Shown: positions 26,035 to 37,993 of the stretch, piece after piece
How the letters are laid out: each line of letters starts with the position of its first letter
Numbering within the stretch: position 1 is the stretch's first letter
Assembly (NCBI RefSeq): GCF_000740675.1
Contig: NZ_JPXI01000033.1
Span: 1-64,000, forward strand
Direction of reading: 5' to 3'
Origin: Massilia sp. BSC265
GTDB lineage: Bacteria; Pseudomonadota; Gammaproteobacteria; Burkholderiales; Burkholderiaceae_D
Length of the DNA: 64,000 bases
Notes under the pieces: generated by a model
Databases searched by the model: none
Seen by the model: the letters and a program-made list of their open reading frames with translations, nothing else
Told to the model about the DNA's origin: nothing
Position numbers and translations under genes: made by a program

Positions 26035-28179
26035 ATGACCCGCAAGCTGTTCGTCACCACTGCCCTGCCCTACGCCAATGCTGCCTTCCATATCGGCCAT
26101 ATGATGGAATACATCCAGGCCGACATCTGGGTCCGCTTCCAGCGAATGCAGCGCGACAATGGTGTGCAGCGCCAGGTGCACTTCGTCTGCGCCGACGATA
26201 CCCACGGCACCCCGATCATGATCGCGGCCGAGAAGGAAGGCATCACGCCGCAGGAATTCGTGGCCAAGATCGCCGCCGGCCGCCCGCAGTACCTGGACGG
26301 CTTCCACATCGCCTTCGACAATTGGTATTCCACCGATTCGCCGGAAAACGTCGAACTCTCGCAGGGCATCTACCGTCAACTCCGCGACGCCGGCCTGATC
26401 GTCACCAGGACCGTCGACCGCTTCTACGACCCGGTCAAGGGCATGTTCCTTGCCGACCGCAACATCAAGGGCGAGTGCCCGACCTGCCACGCCAAGGACC
26501 AGTACGGGGACAACTGCGAAGTCTGCGGCGCCGCCTACCAGCCGACCGAACTGATCAACCCGTTCTCGGTCTTCACCGGCTCGACGCCGATCCTGAAACC
26601 TTCGGAGCAGTACTTCTTCAAGCTGTCCGACCCGCGCTGCTTCGGTTTCCTGAAGGAATGGCTGAACACCCCGGGTCGCTTGCAGCCGGAAATGGTCAAC
26701 AAGGTTTCGGAATGGCTGGGCGAATCCGGCGAGAAGCTGGCCGACTGGGATATCTCGCGCGACGCACCCTATTTCGGCATCCCGATTCCGGATGCGCCGG
26801 GCAAGTTCTTCTATGTGTGGCTGGACGCGCCGGTCGGCTACCTGGCCTCGCTGAAGAACTATTTCAGCAAAAAGGGCGTCGACTACGAAGCCTTCCTGAA
26901 CGACCCGGCGGCCGAGCAGATTCACTTCATCGGCAAGGACATCGTCTCCTTCCACCTGCTGTTCTGGCCGGCGATGCTGCATTTCTCGAACCACCCGATC
27001 ATCGACAAGCTGAAGGTCGCGGTGCACGGCCACCTGACCGTCAACAACGAAAAGATGTCCAAGTCGCGCGGCACCGGCATCTCGCCGCTGCGCTACCTCG
27101 AACTGGGCATGAACCCGGAATGGCTGCGCTACTACCTGGCCTTCAAGCTGAACGCCAAGGTGGAAGACCTGGACTTCAACGGCGAGGACTTCGTCGCCCG
27201 CGTCAACAGCGACCTGATCGGCAAGTACATCAACATCGCCAGCCGCTGCGCCGGTTTCATTGCCAAGAAGTTCGACGGCAAGCTGGCCGATAGCCTGTCG
27301 GATAGCGCCAAGACGTGGATCTGCAAGGCCCTGATGATCGATGGCGCCGAGCGCCAGGCCGGCATCGCCGCCGCCTTCGAGGCGCGCGAGTACGGCCGTG
27401 CGATGCGCGAAATCATGGAGATCGCCGACATCGTCAACCAGTACGTGGACGAGAACAAGCCCTGGCTGCTGGCCAAGGACGAATCGAAGACTGCGGAGCT
27501 GCACGACGTCTGCACCACCGCGCTGATCCTGTTCCGCCAGCTGAGCATCATGCTGTCGCCGGTGCTGCCGCAGGTGGCGGCGCGCGTGGTCGAGTTCCTG
27601 GGCGACGGCGAGCTGAGCTGGGCTGACACCCACGGCGCGGCCGTCTACGAAACCATGCTGGGCCGTACCATCGGCGCCTACAGCCACCTGATGCAGCGCG
27701 TCGACGCGAAGATGGTCGAGAACCTGTTCGACAAGCCCGCCGTCCCTGCTGCCGCTCCTGCCGCCGCCCCGGCTGCAGCCGCCGAAGCTGCGGCGCCGGC
27801 TGCGGAAGCTGCTGCAGGCGATATCGAGGAACTGGCCCCGGAAATCTCGATCGATGACTTCCTGAAGGTCGACCTGCGCGTGGCGAAGATCGTCAACTGC
27901 GAACACGTCGAAGGCGCCGGCAAGCTGCTGCGCCTGACCCTGGACGTCGGCGAAGGCCGCTACCGTAATGTGTTCTCGGGCATCAAGTCGGCCTACAAGC
28001 CGGAAGAGCTGGTCGGCAAGCTGACCGTCATGGTCGCGAACCTGGCGCCGCGCAAGATGAAGTTCGGCGTGTCGGAAGGCATGGTGCTGTGCGCATCCAG
28101 CGCGGACGAGAAGGCGAATCCGGGGCTGTACCTGCTGGATCCGATGCCGGGGGCGACGCCGGGCATGCGCATTCGCTAA
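26035..28179 (+). CDS. metG: Methionyl-tRNA synthetase
   Basis: This class I synthetase charges both initiator and elongator tRNA-Met. The 714-aa protein shows [20 protein letters not shown] (HIGH region), zinc ligands in [18 protein letters not shown], and [10 protein letters not shown] near residue 340. After the anticodon-binding domain, an Ala/Pro/Glu-rich linker (residues about 564-600) leads to a C-terminal tRNA-binding (EMAP/Trbp111-like) dimerisation domain beginning [16 protein letters not shown]. The ATG at 26035 matches the family start. Confidence 0.97.
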   Translation: MTRKLFVTTALPYANAAFHIGHMMEYIQADIWVRFQRMQRDNGVQRQVHFVCADDTHGTPIMIAAEKEGITPQEFVAKIAAGRPQYLDGFHIAFDNWYSTDSPENVELSQGIYRQLRDAGLIVTRTVDRFYDPVKGMFLADRNIKGECPTCHAKDQYGDNCEVCGAAYQPTELINPFSVFTGSTPILKPSEQYFFKLSDPRCFGFLKEWLNTPGRLQPEMVNKVSEWLGESGEKLADWDISRDAPYFGIPIPDAPGKFFYVWLDAPVGYLASLKNYFSKKGVDYEAFLNDPAAEQIHFIGKDIVSFHLLFWPAMLHFSNHPIIDKLKVAVHGHLTVNNEKMSKSRGTGISPLRYLELGMNPEWLRYYLAFKLNAKVEDLDFNGEDFVARVNSDLIGKYINIASRCAGFIAKKFDGKLADSLSDSAKTWICKALMIDGAERQAGIAAAFEAREYGRAMREIMEIADIVNQYVDENKPWLLAKDESKTAELHDVCTTALILFRQLSIMLSPVLPQVAARVVEFLGDGELSWADTHGAAVYETMLGRTIGAYSHLMQRVDAKMVENLFDKPAVPAAAPAAAPAAAAEAAAPAAEAAAGDIEELAPEISIDDFLKVDLRVAKIVNCEHVEGAGKLLRLTLDVGEGRYRNVFSGIKSAYKPEELVGKLTVMVANLAPRKMKFGVSEGMVLCASSADEKANPGLYLLDPMPGATPGMRIR

Positions 28180-28192
28180 GTTCCGAACATCG

Positions 28193-28221
28193 GCCGGGTT
28201 CCCGCCCCATGGGAGCCCGGC
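28193..28221 (+). terminator. Stem-loop after metG
   Basis: GCCGGG-TTCCC and GGGA-GCCCGGC form a strong stem 14 nt past the metG stop. There is no T tract, so it may act as an mRNA 3'-end stabiliser or a Rho-assisted terminator rather than an intrinsic one. Confidence 0.45.
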
Positions 28222-28294
28222 GCCCTCCGCATTTCCGGCGCTTTCCCGCCCCTTGTCCACCGCCAAAATCAACTCCCGCCGTCAACCACAGCGT

Positions 28295-28300
28295 TATAAT
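28295..28300 (+). promoter_or_regulatory. -10 box upstream of the 28384 gene
   Basis: A perfect TATAAT lies 84 bp before the ATG. No convincing -35 is seen at 16-18 bp. It would give a leader of about 77 nt. Confidence 0.4.
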
Positions 28301-28383
28301 GGCGTGTTTTTTCTGAAACTCGTGCCCCTACGGCCCTCGCCGGCAGGCCTTCTTCAGACCATACAAGATAGGTAGATAATAAG

Positions 28384-29700
28384 ATGACCGAATTCACTCC
28401 TCTCCGCCATATTCCGCAAGCCAACGTGTTCCGCAAGGGCGACGTGTTCGTCCTGTTCGGCGAGCTGTTCGGCCGCGGCTATGTGAACGGCCTGATCGAC
28501 GAGGCACGCCAGGCCGGCATGACCATCGTCGGCATCACCGTGGGCCGCCGCGACGAATCCGGCGCCCTGCGCGCCCTGACCGCAGAGGAGCACGCCGAGG
28601 CGGAAGAAAAGCTCGGCGGCAAGATCATCAACGTGCCGCTGATGGCCGGTTTCGACATGGATGCGCCGGAAGGCGAGCAGAACCCGACCGAGATGCTGTC
28701 CGGGATCACCCTGAAGAGCTGGCAGGAAGACAAGCTGGACTGGGAAAAGATCGAGCGCTGCCGCGAAGCCGGCGTGCGCCGCTTCACCACCAGCGCCGCC
28801 GAGGTCATGGGCGAGATCGACAAGCTGGTCCCGGAAGGCGCCAACGTCTTCTTCGCCCACACCATGGCCGGCGGCATCCCGAAGATCAAGGCCTTCCTGG
28901 CCATCGCCAACCGCATCTATAAAGGCCGCGGCGAGCGCTTTATGTCCTCGCGCGCCCTGCTCGACAGCGATCTGGGCAAGCTGATCCTGATGAACTTCGA
29001 CGAAGTCACCGCCAACACACTGAAGTACCTGATCGATGCTTCAAGCGCGATCCGCGAGCGCGTCACGAAAGCCGGCGGCGAAGTGCGCTACACCGCCTAC
29101 GGCTATCACGGCACCGAGATCCTGATCGGCGGGCAGTACGTCTGGCAGACCTACACCAACTACACCCAGGGCTACGCCAAGATGCGCCTGGAGTCGATCG
29201 CGCAGGCCGCCTGGAACGGGGGCGTCTATGCCACCGTGTTCAACTGCCCGGAAATCCGCACCAATTCCTCGGACATCTTCGTGGGCGTCGAGCTGTCGCT
29301 GTTCCCCCTGCTCACCGCACTGAAGAAGGAAGGCGGCGGAGAATGGGCCGAGCAGCAGTGGCAGATCTGCCAGGACCTGCTGGGCGAAGGCACCTCGCTG
29401 CATTCGCTGCTCGACACCATCGAGCGCTACAACAATGACGCCACCAGCGCCCACTTCCGCAACTTCGAAGCCTGGCCGATGGACAATACTCCGGAACTGG
29501 CCGAGGTCATGATCGGCACCTCGGAAGCCATTACCGCCCTGCACAAGGACAAGAAGGCACTCATCACCGACCACCTGTCGAGTCTGGTATTGGAAGGCGC
29601 CGGTCCGCTGATGTTCCATGGCGCTTCTGAAAAGATTGCCCCGGTGCTGTGGCTCAGCCACGACATCATTGCCCGCCAGCTGAACGAACTGCACAAGTAA
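28384..29700 (+). CDS. Conserved protein resembling the FabMG enoyl-ACP reductase-like family
   Basis: This 438-aa soluble protein has no signal peptide or membrane segment. Distinctive blocks are FRKGDVFVLFGELFGRGYVN, GMTIVGITVGRRD, FFAHTMAGGIPKIKAFL, YTAYGYHGTEILIGGQYVW and ATVFNCPEIRTNSSDIFVG. From memory this pattern belongs to proteins annotated as enoyl-ACP reductase FabMG family, a name whose biochemical basis I cannot verify. The conserved glycine-rich and His/Tyr-rich blocks suggest an enzyme. It precedes DUF3460, scpA and panC on the same strand with short gaps, so it may be co-transcribed with them. An AGGTAG lies upstream of the ATG. Confidence 0.6.
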   Translation: MTEFTPLRHIPQANVFRKGDVFVLFGELFGRGYVNGLIDEARQAGMTIVGITVGRRDESGALRALTAEEHAEAEEKLGGKIINVPLMAGFDMDAPEGEQNPTEMLSGITLKSWQEDKLDWEKIERCREAGVRRFTTSAAEVMGEIDKLVPEGANVFFAHTMAGGIPKIKAFLAIANRIYKGRGERFMSSRALLDSDLGKLILMNFDEVTANTLKYLIDASSAIRERVTKAGGEVRYTAYGYHGTEILIGGQYVWQTYTNYTQGYAKMRLESIAQAAWNGGVYATVFNCPEIRTNSSDIFVGVELSLFPLLTALKKEGGGEWAEQQWQICQDLLGEGTSLHSLLDTIERYNNDATSAHFRNFEAWPMDNTPELAEVMIGTSEAITALHKDKKALITDHLSSLVLEGAGPLMFHGASEKIAPVLWLSHDIIARQLNELHK

Positions 29701-29777
29701 ACTTGACCCGGACACGCCGGGGCGGAAGAATCTGCCCCGCAACATGCCGTGTCTGTCCTCACTTCATTCTGGAAATC

Positions 29778-29987
29778 ATGTTCTTCAAGAAACAACACTC
29801 GCTGTACGAATCCGAGCACACCAAGTTCATCAACGAACTGAAGGCCAAGACCCCTGGCATGGAAGAGCGCCAGGTTGCCGGCCGTGCCCTGCTGTGGGAC
29901 AAGGCCCCGCTGTCGCTGGACGAACAGGAACGCATCAAGGCTTCGCGCCTGCGCCAGCAAGCCTACCCGTACCAGTCCAAGGTCTGA
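29778..29987 (+). CDS. DUF3460 family small protein
   Basis: This 69-aa protein matches the DUF3460 pattern seen in Burkholderiales: YESEHTKFINELKAKTPGME, then GRALLWDKAPLSLDEQ and a C-terminal QQAYPYQSKV. The start is the ATG at 29778 with GGA a few bases upstream. It ends 19 bp before scpA, a neighbour pair I recall as recurrent in this order, which hints at a link with chromosome segregation or simply conserved operon structure. Function is unknown. Confidence 0.85.
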   Translation: MFFKKQHSLYESEHTKFINELKAKTPGMEERQVAGRALLWDKAPLSLDEQERIKASRLRQQAYPYQSKV

Positions 29988-30006
29988 GGCCGGGGATAGC
30001 GCTCCC

Positions 30007-31777
<1,771 letters not shown>

Positions 31778-31903
31778 ACGGTGTAAAAACACCATCTTTG
31801 CTTGCAAAATTGCAATACGCGTGAGTGTGGCCTTATACTTGAGACGCGCGGCAGCCACCAGGCATCCGCGCAACATGAAGGAATCTTGCAAGGACTTGAT
31901 GCC

Positions 31904-32677
31904 GTGACTGAAACCACTGCCCCCATCGACCGCAAGGGCCCGCCGAAGCCGAACGACGCGCTCAGCCGCATCGGCAGCACCGCCGAGCCGCACGAAATGC
32001 GCGATCCCTTCGACATCGGCGAGGCGCTGACGGCGCTTTCGCTGTCCGGCGAGCCGGTCACGGTATTCCCGTCGGGCTGGATCGAGCCGCTGCTGGCGCG
32101 CATCGAATCGGTCGACCCGGAGCTGCCGGATTTCGTCATCGACTTCACCGGCAGCGAGCGTCCGCCCGCCGGCAAGGCCACCCTGGTCGCTTCGCTCGGC
32201 GGCAACGCCAAGCTGCAGTTCGACCTCGACCAGTCCTGGAAGCCGCTACCTTCCAACAAGATGCACGTCGCGGCCGAATTCCCGCCTTCCTGCCTGGTGT
32301 TGAACCGCCGCGCGGCGCGGCGCGTCGAGACGCCGGTGGGGGTGCACTACCTGGCCACCTTCCGCATCAAGGGCGCAGAGATGGAACTGCCCCTGTACGA
32401 CTTCTCGCAGAGCGGTGTCGGGCTGCGCGCCACGCCCGAACAATGCTTCGGCCTGCACGTGGGGAAGAAGCTGGATGGCGTGCGGCTGCAACTGGGGCCG
32501 AACCTGGTGATCATGGCCGACCTCGAGGTGCGCCTGCTGCGGCCTTTCCGCACCTTCCTGCTGGGCGAGCAGGTGCAGATAGGGTGCAGCTTCTCCAGCA
32601 TCTCGATGCAGATGCAGCAGACGCTGGAGCGCTTCGTGACCAGCAGGCCGGCGGCGCGGCGGGCTGCCGCACGCTGA
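31904..32677 (+). CDS. PilZ domain protein, flagellar brake (YcgR) type
   Basis: The product (about 257 aa) has an N-terminal beta-rich YcgR-like domain (VTVFPSGWIEPLLARIESVD) and a C-terminal PilZ domain. The c-di-GMP-binding elements are present: RRAARRVETPVG (RxxxR) and YDFSQSGVGLRA (DxSxxG). YcgR proteins slow flagellar rotation when c-di-GMP is high, which fits the neighbouring motility block and c-di-GMP enzymes. The start is uncertain: GTG at 31904 has AAGGA upstream, while a TTG at 31886 has a closer GAAGGA. Confidence 0.8.
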   Translation: MTETTAPIDRKGPPKPNDALSRIGSTAEPHEMRDPFDIGEALTALSLSGEPVTVFPSGWIEPLLARIESVDPELPDFVIDFTGSERPPAGKATLVASLGGNAKLQFDLDQSWKPLPSNKMHVAAEFPPSCLVLNRRAARRVETPVGVHYLATFRIKGAEMELPLYDFSQSGVGLRATPEQCFGLHVGKKLDGVRLQLGPNLVIMADLEVRLLRPFRTFLLGEQVQIGCSFSSISMQMQQTLERFVTSRPAARRAAAR

Positions 32678-32742
32678 GCGTGGCGACAGACAAAGCATCG
32701 GAGAGCAAGGCCAGTGGCATTGTTCCCCTTTGTTATCGAGCC

Positions 32743-33948
32743 CTAGGCCGCGATGGACTGGGCCCAGGCCAGGGCCGACAGGTGCGCCTTGTTGACTTCC
32801 AGCGGGCTGATGTCGAGCGATTCGGCCAGCGAGGCAACCAGCCTGGAATTGAGCTCGCAAGCCTCCGCAAGCGCCAGGTAGGGTCCATATTTGCCGTCGC
32901 GCGAGACCAGCGCCCTGACCACCTCCTCGGGCAGCGGCACCGTCTCCAGCACCTCCTGCATCGGCAGGCCCAGCAGGCGGTCCAGCAGCGAGAACATGCC
33001 GGCGACGAACAGGTGCTCGCCCTCCCCGCGCAGGCGGGTGGCGCCGAGCAGCTCGGCCAGGCGGCCGCGCACCACCGCGGTTTCCATCAGCACCGGTGAA
33101 TAGCCGCTCGTGCTGGCCGTGGCCAGCAGCAGCACCAGCCAGCGGTACAGGGGCGCGTAGCCCATCAGGGCGATCGCCTGGCGCAGCGACTCTACCCTGC
33201 GCGCGGCCCCGAAACCGGCCGAATTGATGTAGCTGAGCAGCTTGTAGGTGAGCGCCGGATCGCGCTTGAGCACGTTCTCCAGCTTCGGCACGTCTTCGTT
33301 GTTCTGTACCATCTGCATCAGCTGCAGGATCACGCCCTGGGTCGGGTTCATGCCCTTGACCGGGTTGCCCGGCCGCGGGGTCAGGTGCAGCTTGCCCACG
33401 AAGGCGTCCAGGCCGAGCGCAGCACAGGCGTCGAAGTCGGACCAGGTGGCCACCGGCCGGCCCACCATGCGCACCGCCGCATGCTTGGCGGCCGCATAGG
33501 TGCGCGCCTGGGTGGCCACGTCGCTGCCTGCGAACTGCACCTCGACATACGAGGCATAGGGCGACAGATTGCGGCCCAGTAGCTTGAGGTCCGCCCCGCG
33601 GATCGATATACCCACCCCACCCACGCGTACCGCCTGTACCGCCGCGCGCACGTTCGGGTCGGTCAGCTTGCGGATGTCGAGGGTCAACACGGTGCGCTCC
33701 GGCGGCAGCGCGTGCAGCGCATCGAGCGAGAGCATCTCCGGGACGGCGTCGAGGAACAGGATCTTGTCGCGCAGTAGCCAGCCGTGCTCGGCATGGATGA
33801 CGTGCTCGGCGACGAAGCCGACCAGGTCTTCCAGCTCCTGGTCGGTCGGAACCTTGCCGTCGTGATGCTGCCACGACAGTTCGTAGCCGATGACGCGCTG
33901 CTTGGGGTCGAGCAGGGGTTCGCGAACGATGAAGTTTGTTTGATGCAT
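32743..33948 (-). CDS. EAL-like/HDOD signalling protein (YuxH type)
   Basis: This 401-aa protein fuses a degenerate EAL-like domain (residues about 1-200) with a HDOD domain (about 200-390). The EAL motif is replaced (GYELSWQ) and other catalytic residues are not apparent, so it should not hydrolyse c-di-GMP. HDOD features include LKRDPALTYKLLSYINSAGF and AIALMGYAPLYRWLVLLLAT. Such proteins are usually regulatory scaffolds in c-di-GMP and motility control. It is the distal gene of the chemotaxis block, 53 bp after cheZ. Confidence 0.88.
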   Translation of the reverse strand: MHQTNFIVREPLLDPKQRVIGYELSWQHHDGKVPTDQELEDLVGFVAEHVIHAEHGWLLRDKILFLDAVPEMLSLDALHALPPERTVLTLDIRKLTDPNVRAAVQAVRVGGVGISIRGADLKLLGRNLSPYASYVEVQFAGSDVATQARTYAAAKHAAVRMVGRPVATWSDFDACAALGLDAFVGKLHLTPRPGNPVKGMNPTQGVILQLMQMVQNNEDVPKLENVLKRDPALTYKLLSYINSAGFGAARRVESLRQAIALMGYAPLYRWLVLLLATASTSGYSPVLMETAVVRGRLAELLGATRLRGEGEHLFVAGMFSLLDRLLGLPMQEVLETVPLPEEVVRALVSRDGKYGPYLALAEACELNSRLVASLAESLDISPLEVNKAHLSALAWAQSIAA

Positions 33949-34001
33949 GTGGCGCGTGAATGAAACGTGTTTCGGTGCGCGAGGCGCCCTACCCGGCGCG
34001 C

Positions 34002-34640
34002 CTAGAAGCCGAGGCTGTCGAGCAGGTCGTCGACCTGACCCTGGTCCGCCACCACTTCGCTCTTGCCCTGCGGGTTGATCTGCGGGCCGTTGAGCAGGCC
34101 GTTGTCGATCTCGCGCCGGATTTCGCTCGGGGCGAAGTCGATCAGCACCTGCACCAGCTGCTTCTCGAGGTTCTGGGCAATGCCGGTGATGCGTCCGATC
34201 ACCTGGCCGGTCAGGTCCTGAAAGTCCTGGGCCATCATGATGTCCATTAGCTGGGCACGCGTGGCCACGGCGCCGGCGCGGGACTCATCGAGGCCGGCGA
34301 TCGTGCGCTGCGCCAGCGCGCGCCAGTCCTCTTCCGAGGCGCCTTTGTCCAGCAGCGCCTGCCAGGCGCCGGACAGCTCGTTCGACCTGGTCTCGATCGC
34401 ATCCTGCACCGGGCCGGCGGCGTCGGTGGCGTCCAGCACGCGCTTGGCAGCCTGTTCCGACAGCCGCGCCACATAGTCGAGGCGGTCGCGGGCATCCGGG
34501 ATGTCGCTTGCCGCCTTCTCGATCAGCTTGTCCAGGCCGAGACCGCGCAGGCTCTCGTGCAGCGCGCGCGTCATGTGCCCGATCCGGCTCAGGACCTCTT
34601 CATGGGAGGACTCGGCCGGTGCCGCGGTCTGCTCCAGCAT
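34002..34640 (-). CDS. cheZ: Chemotaxis phosphatase CheZ
   Basis: CheZ dephosphorylates CheY-P to reset the motor signal. The 212-aa helical protein has the signature MMAQDFQDLTGQVIGR, with the D-x-x-x-Q pair at D142 and Q146, and the C-terminal CheY-binding peptide VDDLLDSLGF. It starts one base after the cheY stop, so the two are coupled. Confidence 0.95.
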   Translation of the reverse strand: MLEQTAAPAESSHEEVLSRIGHMTRALHESLRGLGLDKLIEKAASDIPDARDRLDYVARLSEQAAKRVLDATDAAGPVQDAIETRSNELSGAWQALLDKGASEEDWRALAQRTIAGLDESRAGAVATRAQLMDIMMAQDFQDLTGQVIGRITGIAQNLEKQLVQVLIDFAPSEIRREIDNGLLNGPQINPQGKSEVVADQGQVDDLLDSLGF

Positions 34641-34641
34641 T

Positions 34642-35037
34642 TCAGGCTCCAGCCTTCATTTTTTCGAAGATCTTGTTGAGCTTCTCGTCCAGCGTGGCGG
34701 CCGTGAACGGCTTGACCACGTAGCCGCTGGCGCCTGCCTGCGCGGCCGCGATGATGTTTTCCTTCTTGGCTTCGGCGGTCACCATCAGCACCGGCAGCTT
34801 GGCCAGCGCGGGATCGGCGCGGATGTTCTGCAGCATGGTCAGGCCGTCCATGTTCGGCATGTTCCAGTCCGACACCACGAAATCGAAAGGCTCGCTGCGC
34901 AGCTTGGCCAGCGCCATCACGCCGTCCTCGGCTTCGTCGACATTGGCATAACCCAGTTCTTTCAACAGATTCCGGACGATGCGCCGCATCGTCGAGAAAT
35001 CGTCAACAACCAGAAAACGCATCTTTGGATCAGCCAT
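34642..35037 (-). CDS. cheY: Chemotaxis response regulator CheY
   Basis: This single receiver domain of 131 aa binds the flagellar switch FliM when phosphorylated. [18 protein letters not shown] is the classical CheY start; the phosphoacceptor D57 is in [13 protein letters not shown], followed by LMVTAEA and YVVKPF. Pairing with cheZ immediately downstream marks it as the motor-binding CheY, as opposed to the receiver at 40728. Confidence 0.95.
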   Translation of the reverse strand: MADPKMRFLVVDDFSTMRRIVRNLLKELGYANVDEAEDGVMALAKLRSEPFDFVVSDWNMPNMDGLTMLQNIRADPALAKLPVLMVTAEAKKENIIAAAQAGASGYVVKPFTAATLDEKLNKIFEKMKAGA

Positions 35038-35209
35038 GAATTACTCCGTTGTGAATCTTTTACTTTGGTTTAGTGGGTGGGCGCTGAATCGGCACAGCAA
35101 GGCAATGACAAATGCGAATGACAAATGCGCGCGACCGGGGATCAGGCTCAAGAATAGCATTTTTGTTGCCGTACGGCGATAAAATGGCAGCAATACAACT
35201 GCATACGGA

Positions 35210-36271
35210 TCAAACACGCAACGCCCGGCCGCCCTGCGATGCCAGGTGATCGAGCACCATGCGCGGCAGGGCCTGCAGGCTGCCTACCTCGTGGGCGGCG
35301 CCCAATGCGATCGCCTCGCGCGGCATGCCGAACACCACACAGCTTGCCTCGTCCTGGGCAAAATTGTGCGCTCCCGCATGGCGCATGTCCAGCATGCCCG
35401 CGGCGCCGTCCTTGCCCATGCCGGTCAGGATAACACCAACGGCATTCTTGCCCGCGGCCTGGGCCGCGCTGCGGAACAGCACGTCCACCGAGGGCCGGTG
35501 CCGGTTGACCGGTGGGCTCTGCTCGATCTTCGTCATGTAGTTGGCGCCGGAACGGCTCAAGAGCAGGTGCGAGTGGCCGGGGGCGATGTAGGCATGGCCC
35601 GGCAGCACCCGCTCGTTGCCCTGCGATTCGGTCACGTTGATCTTGCACAGCGAATCGAGGCGCTTGGCGAAGGAGCTGGTAAAGCCTTCCGGCATGTGCT
35701 GGGCGATCAGGATGCCCGGGCAGTCCGAGGGCATTTGCATCAGGAATTCGCGGATCGCCTCGGTGCCGCCGGTGGAGGCGCCGATGATGATCAGCTTCTC
35801 CGACGATATCAGCGGGCTGCGCAGGGCCGAGAGCTGGGGCGCCGGCACGCTGCCCGGCACCATGCGCTTGATGCGGGCGCGCGCGGTGGCGCGGATCTTG
35901 TCGGCGATCAGCTCGGTGTATTCGCGCATCCCGGTCTGGATCGAGATCTTCGGCTTCGTCACGAAGTCGACCGCGCCCAGTTCCAGCGCGCGCATCGTGA
36001 TCTCCGAGCCGCGCTCGGTCAGCGAGGACACCATCAGCACCGGCATCGGGCGCAGGCGCATCAGCTTTTCCAGGAAGTCGAGGCCGTCCATCTTCGGCAT
36101 CTCGACGTCGAGGGTGAGCACGTCGGGGTTGTGGCGCTTGATCAGCTCGCGCGCGACCAGCGGATCGGGGGCCGTGGCCACCACTTCCATGTCGGGCTGG
36201 GAGTTGACGATTTCGCTCATCACGCTGCGGATCAGCGCAGAGTCGTCGACGATCAGTACCTTGATTGTCAT
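35210..36271 (-). CDS. cheB: Chemotaxis methylesterase/deamidase CheB
   Basis: CheB removes methyl groups from, and deamidates, chemoreceptors. It has an N-terminal receiver ([15 protein letters not shown]55 in [16 protein letters not shown]) and a C-terminal esterase with the catalytic triad regions [32 protein letters not shown] and [11 protein letters not shown]. Length (353 aa) is normal. The cheY-cheB gap of 172 bp is the largest in this part of the cluster and could hold a promoter. Confidence 0.96.
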   Translation of the reverse strand: MTIKVLIVDDSALIRSVMSEIVNSQPDMEVVATAPDPLVARELIKRHNPDVLTLDVEMPKMDGLDFLEKLMRLRPMPVLMVSSLTERGSEITMRALELGAVDFVTKPKISIQTGMREYTELIADKIRATARARIKRMVPGSVPAPQLSALRSPLISSEKLIIIGASTGGTEAIREFLMQMPSDCPGILIAQHMPEGFTSSFAKRLDSLCKINVTESQGNERVLPGHAYIAPGHSHLLLSRSGANYMTKIEQSPPVNRHRPSVDVLFRSAAQAAGKNAVGVILTGMGKDGAAGMLDMRHAGAHNFAQDEASCVVFGMPREAIALGAAHEVGSLQALPRMVLDHLASQGGRALRV

Positions 36272-36312
36272 GCGTCGTCCTTTCAGGTCTTGTTCTTATC
36301 CGGTCAAAACGC

Positions 36313-36906
36313 TTAAAAGAGGTCGATGTCGCCGCCGACCGGTTCGACCTTGAGTCGTTTGGCGTAATCGAGTTCACGTTTTGCCAGCGTATCGTTTTGG
36401 GTCTGCATCAGCTTCTTCACCAGCACCTTGCCGGTCTTGGGGAAGAAGTACACCTTGCGCGGGTAGACATCGTTCAGGTCCGAGGCCAGCACCGGGATGC
36501 GCTCGGTCTTCAGGAAGCTCATCACGAAGGCGGCATTGCGCTCGCCCACGTTCATGGCGGTGAAGCCGCGCAGCACCGCGCCGCCGCCGAACACCTTGGC
36601 TTCCAGGTTCTCCCGGCGCGCGCCGGCCTTGAGCAGGTCGTTGATCAGGATCTCCATCGCGAAGCTCCCGTAGCGCATCGAGGCCGACACCGGGCTGCCG
36701 CCGTCGCCGCCGTCCGGCAGCATGAAATGGTTCATGCCGCCCAGGCCGGTGACGCGGTCGCGGATGCAGGCCGACACGCAGGAGCCGAGCACGGTCACGA
36801 TCAGCATGTTCTTGCCGGTGTAGTAGTACTCGCCCGGCAGGATCTTGGCGGCGTCGCAGTCGAAGGTGCGGTCGTAGTAGACGTTGGTGGCGAACTGGTT
36901 GTTCAT
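36313..36906 (-). CDS. cheD: Chemoreceptor glutamine deamidase CheD
   Basis: CheD deamidates glutamines on chemoreceptors. The 197-aa protein has GEYYYTGKNMLIVTVLGSCV with the catalytic cysteine, GGMNHFMLPD with the catalytic histidine, and AKVFGGGAVL. The ATG at 36906 is used because it matches family length; the longer open frame runs into cheR. The last residues are GGDIDLF, a tail like that of the CheZ-like protein at 41186 (SGDIELF). Confidence 0.95.
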   Translation of the reverse strand: MNNQFATNVYYDRTFDCDAAKILPGEYYYTGKNMLIVTVLGSCVSACIRDRVTGLGGMNHFMLPDGGDGGSPVSASMRYGSFAMEILINDLLKAGARRENLEAKVFGGGAVLRGFTAMNVGERNAAFVMSFLKTERIPVLASDLNDVYPRKVYFFPKTGKVLVKKLMQTQNDTLAKRELDYAKRLKVEPVGGDIDLF

Positions 36907-36929
36907 GGCGTGCTGTTCATGGCGGTGCG

Positions 36930-37796
36930 TCAGGGCACATGGTGGCCCGCAGCCTGGTGAAGTTCGTACACCGTCTTGCCGCGCAGGCGCAGCGAATCCG
37001 ACACGTACAGGAAGTTTTCGGAGTGCCCGGCGAACAGCAGGGCATGGGGCTTCATCAGTGGCACGAAACGCGCAAGGATCCGGCGCTGGGTGTCCTTGTC
37101 GAAGTAGATCATCACGTTGCGGCAGAAGATCGCATCGAACTGCCCTTCCACCGGCCACTCGCCCGCAAGCAAATTCAGCTGGCGGAAATTCACCAGCTGG
37201 CGCAGTTCCGGACGCACCCGCGCCATGCCCTCGTTGGCGCCCTTCCCTTTCAGGAAGAAGCGCTTGAGGCGTTCCGGGCCGACCTTCTCCACGCGTTCCA
37301 TCGGGTAGACCCCGCTGGCGCCGACCGCCAACACATTGGTGTCGATGTCGGTGGCCACCACCTGCACGGGCGGCGTGAGCGTGTTGAAGGCCTCGCAGGC
37401 GGTCATGGCGATCGAGTAGGGCTCCTCGCCGGTGGACGCGGCCGAGCACCAGATGGTGAGCGGAGCACCGTCGCGGCGGCGCAGGCCCGCGAGGTGCTCG
37501 GCCAGCAGCGGGAAATGGTGGGCTTCGCGGAAGAACGAGGTCAGGTTGGTGGTCAGCGCATTGGTGAAGGCTTCCCATTCGGCCGGCGTGCGGCCCGCTT
37601 CCAGGTCGTCGAGGTAGCGTGCGAAGGACTGGATGCCGGTGGCGCGAAGGCGCCGCGCCAGGCGGCTGTAGACCATTTCCTGCTTGCTGTCGGCCAGCGA
37701 GATGCCGGCGCGCTGGTAGATCAGCGCGCGGACCCGTTCGAAGTCACTGCGCGTGAAATCGAATTCCTTGGCCGTATCGGTTCGTTGCTGCGGCAC
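36930..37796 (-). CDS. cheR: Chemotaxis methyltransferase CheR
   Basis: CheR methylates chemoreceptor glutamates with SAM. The 288-aa protein shows the N-terminal helical domain (FERVRALIYQRAGISLADSK), the SAM site CSAASTGEEPYSIAM, ATDIDTNVLAVGASGVYP and IFCRNVMIYFDKDTQRRIL. It sits 23 bp upstream of cheD. Confidence 0.95.
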   Translation of the reverse strand: MPQQRTDTAKEFDFTRSDFERVRALIYQRAGISLADSKQEMVYSRLARRLRATGIQSFARYLDDLEAGRTPAEWEAFTNALTTNLTSFFREAHHFPLLAEHLAGLRRRDGAPLTIWCSAASTGEEPYSIAMTACEAFNTLTPPVQVVATDIDTNVLAVGASGVYPMERVEKVGPERLKRFFLKGKGANEGMARVRPELRQLVNFRQLNLLAGEWPVEGQFDAIFCRNVMIYFDKDTQRRILARFVPLMKPHALLFAGHSENFLYVSDSLRLRGKTVYELHQAAGHHVP

Positions 37797-37875
37797 GTTG
37801 TTGCCTCTTCGTTGCTATTTGCCCGGAGATCCGGACTATCTGTTTCCTGCTGCGTGTGCCGAAACCGTGGTTCTC

Positions 37876-37987
37876 GTAGCGTGGGCGGCTTCGCCGCCCA
37901 CGCGGTGATCGTTATCGGCTGCGACACCCGATTCGGTGATCTCGCCTGTAACTATCGCCGCGTGGGCGGGATACCCGCCCACCCTAC
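37876..37987. repeat. REP-like inverted repeat element, copy B
   Basis: This 112-bp element has a left palindrome GTAGCGTGGGCGGC-ttc-GCCGCCCACGCGG and a right palindrome CCGCGTGGGCGGG-ata-CCCGCCCACCCTAC, so it is a pair of hairpins in opposite orientation. It sits inside the che operon between cheW and cheR and could shape transcript stability there. Confidence 0.8.
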
Positions 37988-37993
37988 CACTGC

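Noticed and set aside
27750..27830. Ala/Pro/Glu-rich run inside metG as a possible insertion or repeat expansion
   Set aside because: Its position between the catalytic body and the C-terminal tRNA-binding domain makes it an ordinary flexible linker.
26011..28272. 753-codon minus-strand open frame opposite metG
   Set aside because: A shadow frame of metG without recognisable domains.
36907..37578. N-terminal extension of cheD
   Set aside because: The upstream part is an out-of-frame reading of cheR. The ATG at 36906 gives a normal-length CheD.
37909..37919. Perfect GCCGATAA (minus strand) as a second sigma-28 promoter before cheR
   Set aside because: No TAAA-like -35 is found 15 bp upstream, and the octamer lies in the spacer of a REP-like element.
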